Origin: Epinephelus fuscoguttatus
Lineage: Eukaryota > Chordata > Actinopteri > Perciformes > Serranidae
Reading direction: 5' to 3'
NCBI RefSeq assembly: GCF_011397635.1
Contig: NC_064765.1
Location: 29,602,632 to 29,666,631, forward strand
DNA: 64,000 nt
Every line of letters starts with the position of its first letter. Position 1 is the first letter of the stretch. The position numbers and the translations under genes were made by a program. Of this stretch, positions 35,966 through 47,600 are shown in pieces. The notes beneath the pieces were generated by a model that worked only from the letters and a program-made list of their open reading frames with translations, was not told the DNA's origin and did not search any database.

Positions 35966-36199
35966 TGTGACACACTGAGCTCGTCTCTCCTTTTTGTTGG
36001 AATATTTTAAATCTGTGAATGATGATAAAGTGTCATAAGTGAGTTTTAACTGTTTGTTTGTTGGTTGTGTGACAGAAGTGTTTATTATACCTGCTTTACA
36101 GAATATTATACAATATGTTATATGAGTCAACCACTTAAACACAGCAGTTGTTTATATCACATAATTATCTATTAAACCATCTAACTGCTGACCCACGGG

Positions 36200-36790
36200 C
36201 CGTCAGATGGTTTACAGGCATAGAAGATGGAAATGAGAGAGCTGCCCCTACAGGTTGTGTAGACACCACCTCAGAGGTTATACCATACCCCCATCCCAAC
36301 GATCCTGATGTTACATTATGGGATCTTTTGGTATTGGCTCTACTAACTTTTCAGCTGACGAGTACCTGACACATGTTGGATTTGAAAATGTTGACTTCAT
36401 CATCATCATCTCAGCCAATCGCTTAAGAGAAAATGATGTGAAGCTTGCTCAGGAGATTCAGAGGATGAGGAAAGAAATCTACTTTGTTTGCTCAAAGACT
36501 GACCATGCCTTACATGACAAGTTGTCAGAGATCAGAGTTCAACGCAAAAAAGACTCTTAAGTAAATCAGGGAAAACTACATTCAAGGGAAGTCAAGGTTA
36601 GATGGTAGTAGACACTGCCTTATTTTAAGGACAAAAGAGCCAAAAAAACTTTTCATATTGGCAGCCCAAGTTGAGAGGAAGAGCTACAAATGCTAACAGG
36701 TAAGAAAATGAGTCATATGAACACTGGCAGAGCCCCCCAGTGAGAGTCTGCTGGCTTGAGCACTCATCTACTCAGATCTGACATATACAG
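36200..36790 (+). pseudogene. IRG fragment psi-5 (G domain plus intron)
   Basis: Starts at RGIEDGNERAAPTG, with no P-loop. One base is lost in the DLPG codons (GATCTTTTGG against GATCTTCCTGG), which shifts frame. The frame is then open through ADEYLTHVGFENVDF to a stop at 36558. The donor region is degraded and the group I intron follows to about 36790 without a helical exon. Confidence 0.85.
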
Positions 36791-37300
36791 TAAACACTTG
36801 CCAGAATACTCAAAATTACTTCTGTGGTCAGTCCTGCTACAGTAGGTGCCACAACTATTTTGTCATGATGACACACACATACACACACATTTATCGGGTG
36901 AAAACAATACTAGCCATCACACCGTTGTTGCAGCTAGTACTGAGACACTGAATGCGTTTAATGATTTAGGTTGGTCTTCTCTGAGGTGTCATATTGATTG
37001 ATGCATGTGGGTGTGAATGGTGTAGCAATGTATGCTATAATATTTCATTGCATCATTTACTGTGAGCTGGGATTAGCTTCATGATCATAACTGGATTAAT
37101 ACCCTAATGCTTAACATCTAATTTGATCCCAGTCGGTCTGATGGTGGCACTATAGTTGACAGCTGAATAAACGAAAATGTTGACAGGCCACACCGCCCAC
37201 ACCAAGAGTATTATAGATATGAAATGTGACAAAAATCTATATCTCAATGTGCTGTATAAAAAAGCCCCTTGGAAAATTGATGAAAAAAATGAATACGTTC
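36790..37300. other. intergenic, nothing recognised
   Basis: No gene or repeat family recognised; short CA-rich stretch near 36870. Confidence 0.35.
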
Positions 37301-37304
37301 ACAT

Positions 37305-37635
37305 AAGTTAGACTCTTTATAAGGATAGACTGATTTACACTAATTACCAAAAAATACAACTACAACTCATTCACCAGCAGATAGTAGCCAGCAGGGGGTG
37401 CTGCCTGCAGCTCTCTATGTTTCATGTAAATCCAATGCAAGATTTACAGTTCTTTTAAAAATAAGATATGCTCTTTATGAGGATAGACTGATTTACACTA
37501 ATTACCCCAAAATAAAAACAAATAATGAATATCATACATCTGTAAAAGCAGAGGGCCATGCTGAAGTGTCACTCACTTGCAAATAGTAGCCAGCAGGGGG
37601 TGCTGCCTGCAGTATTCTATGTTTCATGTAAATGT
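37305..37635. repeat. imperfect tandem duplication upstream of IRG-6
   Basis: Two copies of a unit of about 165 bases, each with AGGATAGACTGATTTACACT and AGTAGCCAGCAGGGGGTGCT, at about 37320-37425 and 37480-37630. A single related unit is found upstream of IRG-8a (52.5 kb) and, inverted, near IRG-5 (34.57 kb). Confidence 0.7.
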
Positions 37636-37639
37636 GTGT

Positions 37640-37862
37640 GTTTCTTGGAAGTCAGCTGCTTTACAGCTGACCAATCAGTTTTCTCTCTCATGGCAGGACA
37701 TTTTCATTGGTTACTGTTATCATCACATCACTGCTTGAACTCTGATGAACTCAAGTGGGTCTTTTTTCGACTGGATATCGACTTTTCTTGCAGCTGAACA
37801 ACTCATAGTAACTCAGAGGCTGGTGTGCTCTTGTCTCATCTGTTTCAACATTAAGACTCCAG
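37640..37862 (+). promoter_or_regulatory. group II promoter and non-coding exon 1 of IRG-6 with GAS site
   Basis: GAS-type TTCTTGGAA at 37642-37650, then GACCAATCAG (CCAAT box) and a pyrimidine-rich AGTTTTCTCTCTCA that weakly recalls an inverted ISRE. The exon 1 donor is CTCCAG|GTGAG at 37862/37863. IRG-5 and IRG-8a share the arrangement. Confidence 0.65.
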
Positions 37863-38216
37863 GTGAGTGGCTTCTAATATTCAGCAAAAGCCTTCTTTGT
37901 ATCCTGATGAAAAATACGAGGAAGCTGCTTATTGCTGCATAAAACTGGCATAGTGTGAGTAAACAGTCACTAAAAATGTGCTAATGTAAATAGATTTTAC
38001 CTTCATCTGTCAAAAAGATCTGCTGTGTGCCAGGTTATACATGATATTTTCAAGGACGTGGGGATTTCTAAAGATGCAGTGTGCATGTCAGATCATTGTG
38101 TTTAAGATTGTATATACATGACGTTAGGTCATCATAGGACTAAATTTTTTTCACTATTTCCCAAAATACAATGATGGCTTTTTACTTCTCTTGTACTCCA
38201 GTTATCAAGGATTACC

Positions 38217-39923
38217 ATGGAGAGTGGACAATGGACTGAAGACATTAAAAAAGCACTAGAAAATAATGATCGGGCCTTAGCTGTAAAAAGGATGCAGGAG
38301 TATTTGGATCAGCAGAACAATATTCCACTAAATATTGCCGTAACTGGAGAGACTAATTCTGGTAAATCCACCTTCGTTAATGCCTTCAGAGGCATAAATA
38401 ACGGGGATGAGAGAGCTGCTCCTACTGGTCCTGTAGAAACCACCTCAGAGGCTACACCATACCCCCATCCCAACTATCCCAATGTCACGCTGTGGGATCT
38501 TCCTGCTATTGGCACCCCCAACTTTCCAGCTGACAAGTACCTGAAGCTTGTTGGATTTGAAAGGTTTGACTTCTTCATCATCATCTCAGCCACTCGCTTC
38601 AGAGAAAATGATGTGAAGCTCGCTCAGGAGATTCAGAGGATGAAGAAAAAGTTCTACTTTGTTCGCTCAAAGATTGACACTGACATACATGATGAGGAAA
38701 GACGTCAGAGGTCAGAGTTCAATGCAGAAAGGTGTCTTGAACAAATCAAGAAAAACTGCATTCAGGGTAAGTGACTTATGTAATCACATATCGTAATGAT
38801 GAGATTAATTACAAAATATGCATCATTAAAAACAGGTCTCCCCTCCAAAATACACAAGTCTGACAACTTTCATAGTAATAGGTTTGTAGCAATTTTCTAA
38901 ATCATTAAGTAAAATCACGTAACAGTTCTGCTAACGTATTTTCAATATCCAACAAATTGTAGACGTACATTAAAACTTTAAACCAAATCAAAGACTGTCA
39001 TTAATACCACACTGCTGCCTCTTTTGGCAAACAAAGCTGTCATACTGGTGACCATGGAGTAACTAACACTTCCTGTATGGGCCCCTGACTTTAATAGAGT
39101 TGGTGGAGAAGGTTAACAGTTTCAGTGTGATGTCCACTGAATCAAAACACAGGGTGCCTGGAAAATTTAAACAAAATAATAATTCAATAATCCTAGATCC
39201 TAGATCTGCACCTTATTTTACACATTTTAAAAGTTCTAATTGTTTTATATATCTTATCATCATATCATGTATTCCTGTTGTCACACAGGTCTTCAAAGAC
39301 AAGGTGTTGAGTCTCCTCAAGTCTTCCTGGTGTCCAGCTTTCATCTCCACCTGTATGACTTCCCTCTCTTAGGGGACACCTTTGAGAGAGAACTTCCTGC
39401 ACACAAGAAGCATGCTCTGCTGCTGGCCATGTCCAACATCAGCCTGGAGGTCATCGACAAGAAGAAAAAGGCTTTTCATGCCCAAATAAAATACTATGCT
39501 ATGCTTAGTGCAGGTGTAGCAGCTGCACCAGTTCCTGGTCTTTCTGTTGCAGTTGATGTGGGTGTGTTGCTTTCTGTTGTTATAAAATATGTAAATGGGT
39601 TTGGCCTTGATAAACCATCACTGCGGAGACTCCCTGATAGAAGAGGTATGCCATTTAGGTATCTGATTAACATCATAGTTTCACCACTGGCTGCAACAGA
39701 AATAACCCGAGATCTTGTGTTGAAGGTGCTTCTTAGATGTGCAGGCACAGCTGCATTAATGGCAGCAGAGGAAGTGTCCAGATTTACTCCACTAATTAGA
39801 ACCACAGCAGCAATGAGTCTCTCTTTTATCTTCACCTACAGAGTTCTCAATACTTTCCTCAACAGACTTGCTGAGGATGCAGAGAGGGTGTTTAAAAGGG
39901 TCATGGGTTTGGACATAGTGTGA
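38217..39923 (+). CDS. IRG-6: immunity-related GTPase, group II, with altered G3 motif
   Basis: Coding exons 38217-38766 and 39289-39923, phase-1 junction, 394 residues; start MESGQWTED after GGATTACC. P-loop GETNSGKS at 44-51 still fits GxxxxGKS. The G3 motif reads DLPA at 94-97 where every other intact copy has DLPG, so the conserved Gly of DxxG, which contacts the gamma-phosphate in small GTPases, is Ala. SKID is kept. The helical exon opens GLQRQGVESPQ, and the C-terminus is GLDIV rather than GLDTSV, so the conserved TSV end is missing. The frame is otherwise open and both splice sites are normal. It may be expressed with impaired hydrolysis or switching; this is inference from the motif. 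Confidence 0.87.
38767..39288 (+). other. IRG-6 intron
   Basis: 522 bases, GTAAGTGAC donor and TCACACAG acceptor. Nothing else recognised. Confidence 0.6.
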
Positions 39924-40054
39924 TTTTGTAAAGTGAATGGTAGTGGCATTTACTGGCACATTAAAAACCGCAGAGAAAAAGCTTTTGGATTATTTTTTGA
40001 GTAGCCTGCGTTGTAGTATTTATAACAACTGTATACAAATCATGGTCTTGTGTT

Positions 40055-40385
40055 GTAACTGGGCATTTTTGCTGCTTTTGAAACAATTGATCGTGACATT
40101 CTTTCAGACAGACTGAGGCACTGGGTGGGTGAAACTGGTGCTGCTTTAGACTGGTCCTCATCGTATTTGACAAAAGGGAAGTTTTTTGTCTCTGTTAACA
40201 ACTTCATGTCATCCCTTTTCCACCTCAAGTACAGTGTGCCTCATGGGTCAATCCTTGGATCAAATTTGTTAATACTATAGTACATGTCTCTTTAAGAGAT
40301 CTCATCCACAGACATGGTGTCTCTTTTCACTGTTATGTGGATGACAAACACTTGTGCCTCCCCGCTGAACCCACTGACCTCAACA
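40055..40385 (+). mobile_element. non-LTR reverse transcriptase fragment
   Basis: Plus-strand translation gives AAFETIDRDILSDRL, then a stretch like SVPHGSILG, and after a break HCYVDDKHLCL, the YxDD catalytic box of the RT palm. The fragment is frame-broken and lies in the IRG-6 3' flank. Confidence 0.8.
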
Positions 40386-40870
40386 TGTTGAGTTCTGGGA
40401 AGAAGTACAACACAATGTCCTTCAAAGAAAATCACACTGCTATTGATTTTAATGTTCATAATCATTATTCTTATTAATACTGTATCACTACTGCTAAAAA
40501 ATGTCGTACTTATGTTGACAGTGTTCATGATACATCCCAACATGTGTTAGAAATATCACAGAGATGACGCCAGCATCAGCACAGTCTTTATTCTTGTTGT
40601 GCAAGCAATCCCATTATTAAATATTTTATTTATCAATCAATCTATTGGTCTTTTTTCTTTGATGTCATGCCTTCGCACAAGGCTGGAGGCATTATGTTTT
40701 CAGGTTGTCGTCCATCCCATTCTGGTGTACACAGTATCTCCAGAACACCTTGAGGGAATTTCTCAAGGTCAGGCCAAGATCGGGTTTATGGTCGCCTGTC
40801 AGCTCCCTTATAGTGCTGGTCTTCTTTGTCTTGATGTAGGTCAAATTTCAACATTCTCGTGAGAGTTTTT
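40386..40870 (+). repeat. duplicated 3' flank shared with IRG-8b
   Basis: From GGAAGAAGTACAACACAATG to the CACCTTGAGGGAATTTCTC region this matches 59690-60026 and then 61656-61745. The second locus is interrupted by a Tc1 element. Confidence 0.75.
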
Positions 40871-41325
40871 ATTCTTTTATATCCTGTGTCCAGCCACATC
40901 TTTACATCCTGTGGTTTTAAGTTTCGTTAAGGACACAGCTTTTAAATTGTATTAGTGTACTTTCCAGTCTTTTTTACACTAATACATTTATCTAACTGAC
41001 TTTTTGAACCTGATCATTTTGTCTTGTGGTATGATTGTTTCTGTTAAATAAATATATTTTCAATGATAAATGTGTGTTTTTGTCTCTGTGTCTGTACTCA
41101 CATTTTAATAAACATTTGTGCAGATGCTTTGCTACAGTGCAGGTGCTCTTCTTGCTTTCTCTCTGCTTTGCTCTTATTTTTCCTATTTTTCCTTCTTGTC
41201 ACAAACTCCTACACATTTAAGGAGGTTTCCTAATACAGCTAAATCACTGGGAGGATAACTTTTGACATCTCAGGGTTGCAACTCTCTGCTATTTCTTAAG
41301 AGGAAACTACGGATATTGACATACA
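40871..41325. other. intergenic, nothing recognised
   Basis: AT-rich; no family motifs. Confidence 0.35.
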
Positions 41326-41329
41326 CACA

Positions 41330-43110
41330 GAGCCATGGCAGGGGACAGCTCAGACCAGCCGGAGCTGCAACATGAACAATCTCTGTGTGACAAGAGTGTG
41401 TTGAATCCTGCAAAATCCACAACAGGCTCATCATGCCAAAACTGTTGGAAAGATCTACAGGAAATTGCTGTGCTACTGACAAGGATTTTTACATTGGCAG
41501 CTGAGAAAGGACTTCATGAGACACTCCCCATAACAACTAGTGGTAAAACAGCTAAGTTTGCTACCACTAATCAAAGTAGTGTTAAACATAATGCTACCCA
41601 AAATATCCTAAACCTGGATGATACAGTGTCTTTCCTGACACTTGTTAAAGTGGGTCCCAAACAGACTGATCCCACTGCTGCCTGGCATACACTTGCTGCT
41701 TAGCCAAAATGGAAATCTCAAAATCTGGCATCACAGGAAGAAATACAGCATCACCGGGTATATGGCTCAAAAACAAATATCAACCACTGTCTGAACTAAG
41801 TGTGAACGAGTCGGAAAGCAATTTTATAAATAGGAAGCAGGGAATAAAAAAAGTGAAACCATGCAGCTAGCCAAGTCCCATGGTCAGTGATATAACTGGA
41901 CTTTTCTCCTAGGTACTGTCAAACCACTCTGGATTCAAACATGTTATTGTGCATGTGGGACCTGTGGACACCAGGAAAGGAGAATCAGAAGTTTTCAAAA
42001 GAAGATTTTATGAAACTTTTTAACAGACATGACAAGCTGGAAGTATAATCATTCACCAGTGGGCCTCAGCCATTGACAGAAGGATAAATAAATTCAGCCT
42101 CCTACTTGCACTCAATACATGGCTTTTTAATGCATGTGAGTCTCAAGGAAAAAACTTCACTGATAGCTTTAATTTGTTTAAGCAATGGGACAGCTTCCTC
42201 AGAGGAAAGGGTCCCCTCCTTTATGGACGTGGACTGAGGCAGCTAACAATTTTCAACTTCCTGCCCCCTTTTCCATCAGCCAAAGTCTCCCCTGCAGAGT
42301 GAGAGCCACGACGGGATGACAACAATGACACTGCCCTCCCTGTGGATTCCCCTTCACTCCCCCCACCCCAGGTCTTGACCTCCCCACCTAAACCCTCACT
42401 CTCCTCTGACCCTCTACCATCCAATCCCTCCCGTTTCACCTCTCAGACTCACAAGCCAGATGGAGGACTTGGTAAAGTCTGGGATGAAAATGATCCTGCT
42501 CACCCCCAGTATAGCCACGCCGTGGGCATTGCCATCACCTATACTCCACCCACAAACATTCCCCAGCTAACCTGTCCCCCAAAGCCCTCTAGGTGGCCCT
42601 CCCCTCCATCCTCAACACCCTGAATTGGGCCACCTTGTCCAGCACAAGGGCATTGTCTATCACTGTTGGCAGCAACTAGAACACCCAGGGCCTCTGCTAG
42701 TCCAACATCTGTCCTTTAGCAACCTGAGGCCCAGGGAGAGAACAGCCATCCCTAGTACAACAGCGCCCGTGTCAAGGCAAAGATTAGATAAGAGGATGAC
42801 AGTAAGATCCTCCAGTGCCACACATCTGATTCAGTTCCCTGTAAGCAATGTATATCAGGCCCTGCTCCAACAAATGTAAAACTAGTTGTATTCAATACCA
42901 GGTCACTGGGTAATACGTCAGCAAACAAGAATAGCTGAATAGCTTCATGCATCAGAGTTTATTCTCTACAGAGGAGGCGCAACCTCTGGCTCAGAGCACA
43001 CAGGTTGTGCCCAGAACAGTGAATACAGGGCAACTTTTTTACCTACACTCAGACGACAGGATGATGAGAAATCAATTTTAGCTTTCTTGGGCTTTCCTGA
43101 TGTTCTCTTG
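41330..43110 (+). mobile_element. LINE 5' half remnant (CR1/L2-like ORF1 with esterase-like part)
   Basis: The open stretch 41335-41703 starts MAGDSSDQPE. Further on the translation reads HVIVHVGPVDTRKGESEVF, FSLLLALNTWLFNA and FNLFKQWDSFLR, which fits the SGNH/GDSL esterase part of CR1/L2 ORF1. From about 42880 LVVFNTRSLGNTSANK resembles the start of ORF2. Multiple stops show it is dead. Confidence 0.65.
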
Positions 43111-43269
43111 ATTATATCAGAGGAACATACCTGTTGCAACATGTTAGGTATTCGGCTGTATCTGTTAGACAGTCAATGGACTGTGTTTGAAGGCGAAATT
43201 ATAGTGAATGTTAAATCTCTTGATGATGTGAAGTAACAACAGATAGATACAAAGGGGGATTCAAAAATC

Positions 43270-43700
43270 ACACACTTACAAACACATGGGAAGAATGAAA
43301 CAATACACTGCAGCGTTATCCTATGTAACACACTTTACACTGTCCTACATGTCGTGTAAAGTCTTGTGTATTGAGTTTACTTATACTTGAGGTTATTTAA
43401 ATGAACAAAGACATGATGAATATGTTTATGAATTTATTTTCGATGTTTTGATGTTTTTTTGCTGCTCATTAAAGATAAAGTACTGCAGGCCACATCTAGC
43501 TTACAGTGTAGACTACACAAGTTTTTAATTTGGAAAGATTCATGTACTTTAGTTTGATCTCTTTACTTTGTAAATTAGAATTATATTAAAATCTGTCTTA
43601 CTGTATTTTGATGCATAATTGGATGAGGCCAAGCTTACATAACCTGCATGTCCCCAAACCAAAATGCAAAGTGTAATGATTTACTGTTTCTTTTTTCTTG
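43270..43700 (+). other. remnant of the group I 5' intron before psi-6
   Basis: Similar to the sequence just upstream of the coding exons of other group I genes, ending in a normal-looking TTTTTTCAG acceptor at 43701-43709. Confidence 0.5.
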
Positions 43701-43709
43701 TTTTTTCAG

Positions 43710-43955
43710 GGAGCTACGAATAATCCATTTGATTATGAACCAGTAGAAGAAATGAAAACAGAGCTGCTTACCAATAGACCTGCCTTTAGGAACTACAAAG
43801 ATTCAGATAAATACTGGCATCACAGTCTGGATCTGGTAAATCTACCTTTGTTAATGCCTTCAGAGGCATAGACAACAGTACTGGTAGTACAGTGCTTCAT
43901 TTGTAATCATGAGGTGCTGGACGTCAGAGAGCCTGCTGGCCCAGTGGGTCACGGA
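43710..43955 (+). pseudogene. IRG fragment psi-6
   Basis: Starts GGGAGCTACGAATAATCC, where the ATG has become ACG, then NPFDYEPVEEMKTELL. A deletion removes the EYLDQ region, and the P-loop shows the same 5-base loss as psi-2. It breaks off after AGAGGCATAGACAACAG and shares the tail TAGTGCTTCATTTG with psi-2. Confidence 0.85.
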
Positions 43956-44084
43956 CAGAAAAGAAGTCAGAACATATTTAGAGATTTCATCAAAACCACA
44001 TTTTCATGAGCCACATATTCATATTCTGGATGACTAATGTCATCTAGTTGAAAACAGCTCTTGATAAACTATAAACCAATAAAG

Positions 44085-44377
44085 AGCAAAGAGTGTTTGT
44101 CTGAATGAGTGCCAGTGCATAACTCAGAGGGTGTAGCTCTCTGATACAAACACACCCACCTCTCTGCACTTCTTGTAAACCAGCTGCTTTCACTGATAAT
44201 GGGGCCGAGGAAACAGGACAGACACTGACTGGTCATGTGGCTCACAGCAGACATTTTCAACGGTCACTTCACAGACTGTAAGGAGCTGAACTTTGTACAA
44301 CTTTGACACTGTGCGACTGTGCAGAGAAAGAAGTTAAACCTTCTCGCAGAGTAACAACGATCCAAGTGCCTCATACG
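44085..44377 (+). promoter_or_regulatory. group I promoter / non-coding exon 1 of IRG-7
   Basis: Conserved block GTAAACCAGCTGCTTTCACTG and donor CATACG|GTAAGAG at 44377/44378. It closely resembles the IRG-3 block at 17985-18273, including the CTATAAACCAATAAA stretch upstream. Confidence 0.5.
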
Positions 44378-44792
44378 GTAAGAGATATATTTACAGCTAA
44401 TCCATGCTTATGACTGCAACTCTATGTAACACAGTTTGCACTGCTCTACATGTAATGTGTAAGTAGTGTTAAATAATAAGGTTATAATAACCATCATAGG
44501 GAACAAAACATAATAAATATAATTTCTGAATTCATTTTGCATATTTTGATGTTTTTTGCTGCCAAAAATACATCACTGACTGGAGGCAACAATTTATCCT
44601 GCAGTGTAGACTACACAGGCACTGATTTTGAAAAATTCATGTATTTACAATGCAGTCTCCTAACTTTGCATAATACAACTGTATTAAAATCAGCCTCATT
44701 ATATTTAATGCATTATTAGATAAAGGGTGAACTTACTACAAATGCAAAATACTACAGTGATTTTCTGTTTTCTATATTTTTCAGGGAGCACT

Positions 44793-46538
44793 ATGGATAA
44801 TCCATTTGATTATGAAAAGATTAAAAAAATTAAAGAGGAGGTGCAAACCAATGGACCTGATGCAGCAGCTGCAAAGATCCAGGAGTATTTGGATGAGCAG
44901 AATAATATTCCACTAAATATTGCAGTCACTGGAGAGACAGGCTCTGGTAAATCCACCTTTGTTAATGCCTTCAGAGGCATACTAGATGAAGAGGATAAGA
45001 GAGCTGCTCCTACTGGTCCTGTAGAAACCACCTCAAAGGTTACACCATATCCCCATCCCAACTATCCCAATGTCACACTCTGGGATCTTCCTGGTATTGG
45101 CACCACCAAGTTTCCAGCTGACAAGTACCTGAAGCTTGTTGGATTTGAAAGGTTTGACTTCTTCATCATCATCTCAGCTGATCGCTTCAGAGAAAATGAT
45201 GTGAAGCTCGCTCAGGAGATTCAGAGGATGGGGAAAAAGTTCTACTTTGTTCGCTCAAAGATTGACAATACCATACGTGATGAGGAAAGACGCCTGAGGT
45301 CAAAGTTCAACGAAGAAAGGACTCTTAAACAAATCAGGGACAACTGCATTCAAGGTAAGTCTGAGGTTAGAGGGTAAAACCACAAATGCCTAAAACTCAA
45401 AGCTATATGCAACAAGGGCTACAAGGGCAAAAAATACATGGAACAGTCTGCCAACACTCATCAGAGACTGTGACACATATTATTCATTTAAAATCACCTA
45501 AAATTGTGGCTAAAAAATATCAAGTGTGTGACCATAGTCTGAAATGTATCCAGCATCTGAAGTGTGCCTTGTTTTTATGTTTGATGTATTGTTGTCCCTG
45601 TTTTCATATATTTGATGTGCTCTCATGAAGTGTGTTCTGTTGCATGTACTGTATTGCTGATCCTGTTTTAATGTATTGTGTTTTCTGTAGTTTTCATCAC
45701 ACCTGCACAGAGACAGTTGGGAATCAGCCAAGACAGCTAAACTGGCACATTTAGAGAACTGTTTGTTATTGTGCACTGTCCCTGTAAATAAACTGTATAA
45801 ACAAATTACACCATACTGATTTGGTGTTGCAGCAGGTGTGATCCTATTGCAGGATGGTCTCTCATTCTGTCTTGACTCTTCTGTTCTGTTTGTGACACAG
45901 GTCTTGAAGAACCAGGCTTCAAGTCTCCTCAAGTCTTCCTGGTGTCCAGCTGTGAGCTCCACCTCTATGATTTCCATCTGTTAGAGGAGACCCTCGAGAG
46001 AGAACTTCCTGCGCACAAGAGGAACACTCTGCTGTTGGCCATGCCCAATGTCAATCCTGAGATCATCAGAAAGAAGAAAGAGGTCTTTGGGTCTAAAATA
46101 AAGTACCTTGCCTCTATATCTGCACTCATAGCAGCTGCACCAGTTGCTGGGCTCTCTTTTGCCACTGATGTAACCATGCTGGTTGCTACCATCATTGAGT
46201 ACAAAGTTACATTTGGTCTTGATAGCAAGTCACTGCAGAGTCTTGCTCTTAGTGCACGCGTGCCTTTGGCAGATCTTAGATCAGTGATGACATCACAACT
46301 GGGTTTACAGGAAATAAACAAAGAGCTTATCATTAAGATGTTGTGCTTGTCTGTAAGTGATGCTGCATTAATGGCAGCAGAGGAAGGGTTCAGATTTGTT
46401 CCATTATTTGGAATCCCAGCAGCAGCATCCATCTCTTTTATCTCCACCTACAAAGCTCTTCATACTTTCCTCGACATGCTCGCTGAGGATGCACAGAGGG
46501 TGTCCAAAAAGGCCCTGGGTTTCAACACCGCAGTGTGA
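44793..46538 (+). CDS. IRG-7: immunity-related GTPase, mosaic of group I and II
   Basis: Coding exons 44793-45354 and 45901-46538, phase-1 junction, 399 residues; start MDNPFDYEKIKK after TTTTTCAG. The N-terminus, the end of the G exon, the intron start and the helical exon are group I. The middle of the G exon (about 44920-45170: NIAVTGETGSGKS, GPVETTS, ADKYLKLVGFERF) matches group II. G motifs are intact: GETGSGKS at 47-54, DLPG, SKID. A two-residue insertion gives RGILDEEDKRAAP. The C-terminus is GFNTAV, which keeps the Thr-x-Val pattern. The pattern suggests gene conversion from a group II copy. Polyadenylation signal at 46739. Confidence 0.88.
45425..45830 (+). repeat. probable LINE 3' end inserted in the IRG-7 intron
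   Basis: The translation WNSLPTLIRDCDTYYSFKI resembles the C-terminal end of L2-type ORF2, followed by AT-rich sequence with AATAAAC at about 45786. The other group I introns lack it. Confidence 0.5.
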
Positions 46539-47600
46539 TCATAAAGGTGAATGGAAATGTGGCACATTTAGAAATATTAGTGTACAATGTAATCTTACTG
46601 TATGTACAGCGTACAAATCAGAGTGTTCTGATCATGTTGCATATTTAATCAAACACATTGAGCAAATCAGGTAGTGTAATGCTTACTGTCTGAATACTTT
46701 ATATTAATCTGAATGAAATGAAGGCCTCTGAGTGATCAAATAAAATGTTCATTGAAATGTACTAAAATGAGTGATTTTGTCTTTACATTATCTTAGTGAG
46801 CTCTCCATCTCATGTTCTATAAGGTTGTACAAACAAAATATTCTGTTCCCACATTACCATCTTGTAGATGTATGCTGTCTTTATGGTATATTAACATATT
46901 TAGTTAAAATGTACACATTAATGATTATTGACTGTATGTTCTCATGAATGTTTTTCATTCATTCTGACTGTGCTCATATCTTACAGAAAAAGTCACTGGT
47001 TCCTGTGACTTTGAAAAAGTCCTCATAGAATAAATAAATCAATAAACTGACTCAAACCTCATCAACATTGAAATGCAACAGTCACCATCTTGTAGTTGAG
47101 AGACTACATTGTTTTGAGTTTTGGACACTTGCCGGTGTTTACACCACGGGACACGTATTAAAATAGTTCAAGTCATTATTCAGACGACAGTCCCTCGAGC
47201 TGATGATGCACACCCATCACTGCAGCTTGCAGCAGATGAGCAGATGCAGTGCAGAAGATGAGCCATTAATTCCTTCTGGAACTTCAAATCTCTTGAAAAA
47301 AAAATTAATAATAGAAATAATGACCACTTTTGGCCAGCGTTTATATCCACTTTAATATGAGACACTGACAACTGATGTGTTTCATGATTTATGTATTTAT
47401 GTTTATGTATAAAACAGTTGACACCAGGCCTAAACTGAAAGTTGCTGGCCTGACATTAAACATTAAAAACATGCAACAAAAGCAAATATGTTCATCAAAC
47501 AACACATCTTATAGTCACATGTATTCTTTCAATCAGTCAACACACATTGGATAACAACAAGGTAACACGGTGAATCCAATCAAGTTTTGGGTCTTTGTTT
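46539..47600. other. IRG-7 3' UTR and intergenic
   Basis: AATAAA at 46739-46744. Beyond about 47050 nothing recognised. Confidence 0.4.

Noticed and set aside
42342..42623. Proline-rich plus-strand frame as a separate gene
   Set aside because: It lies inside a decayed LINE between esterase-like and ORF2-like parts, so it is retroelement sequence.
45965..46447. Long minus-strand open frame (160 codons) opposite the IRG-7 helical exon, with similar ones opposite the other IRG helical exons
   Set aside because: It recurs only because the sense exon is conserved; it has no splice sites, promoter or family resemblance of its own.
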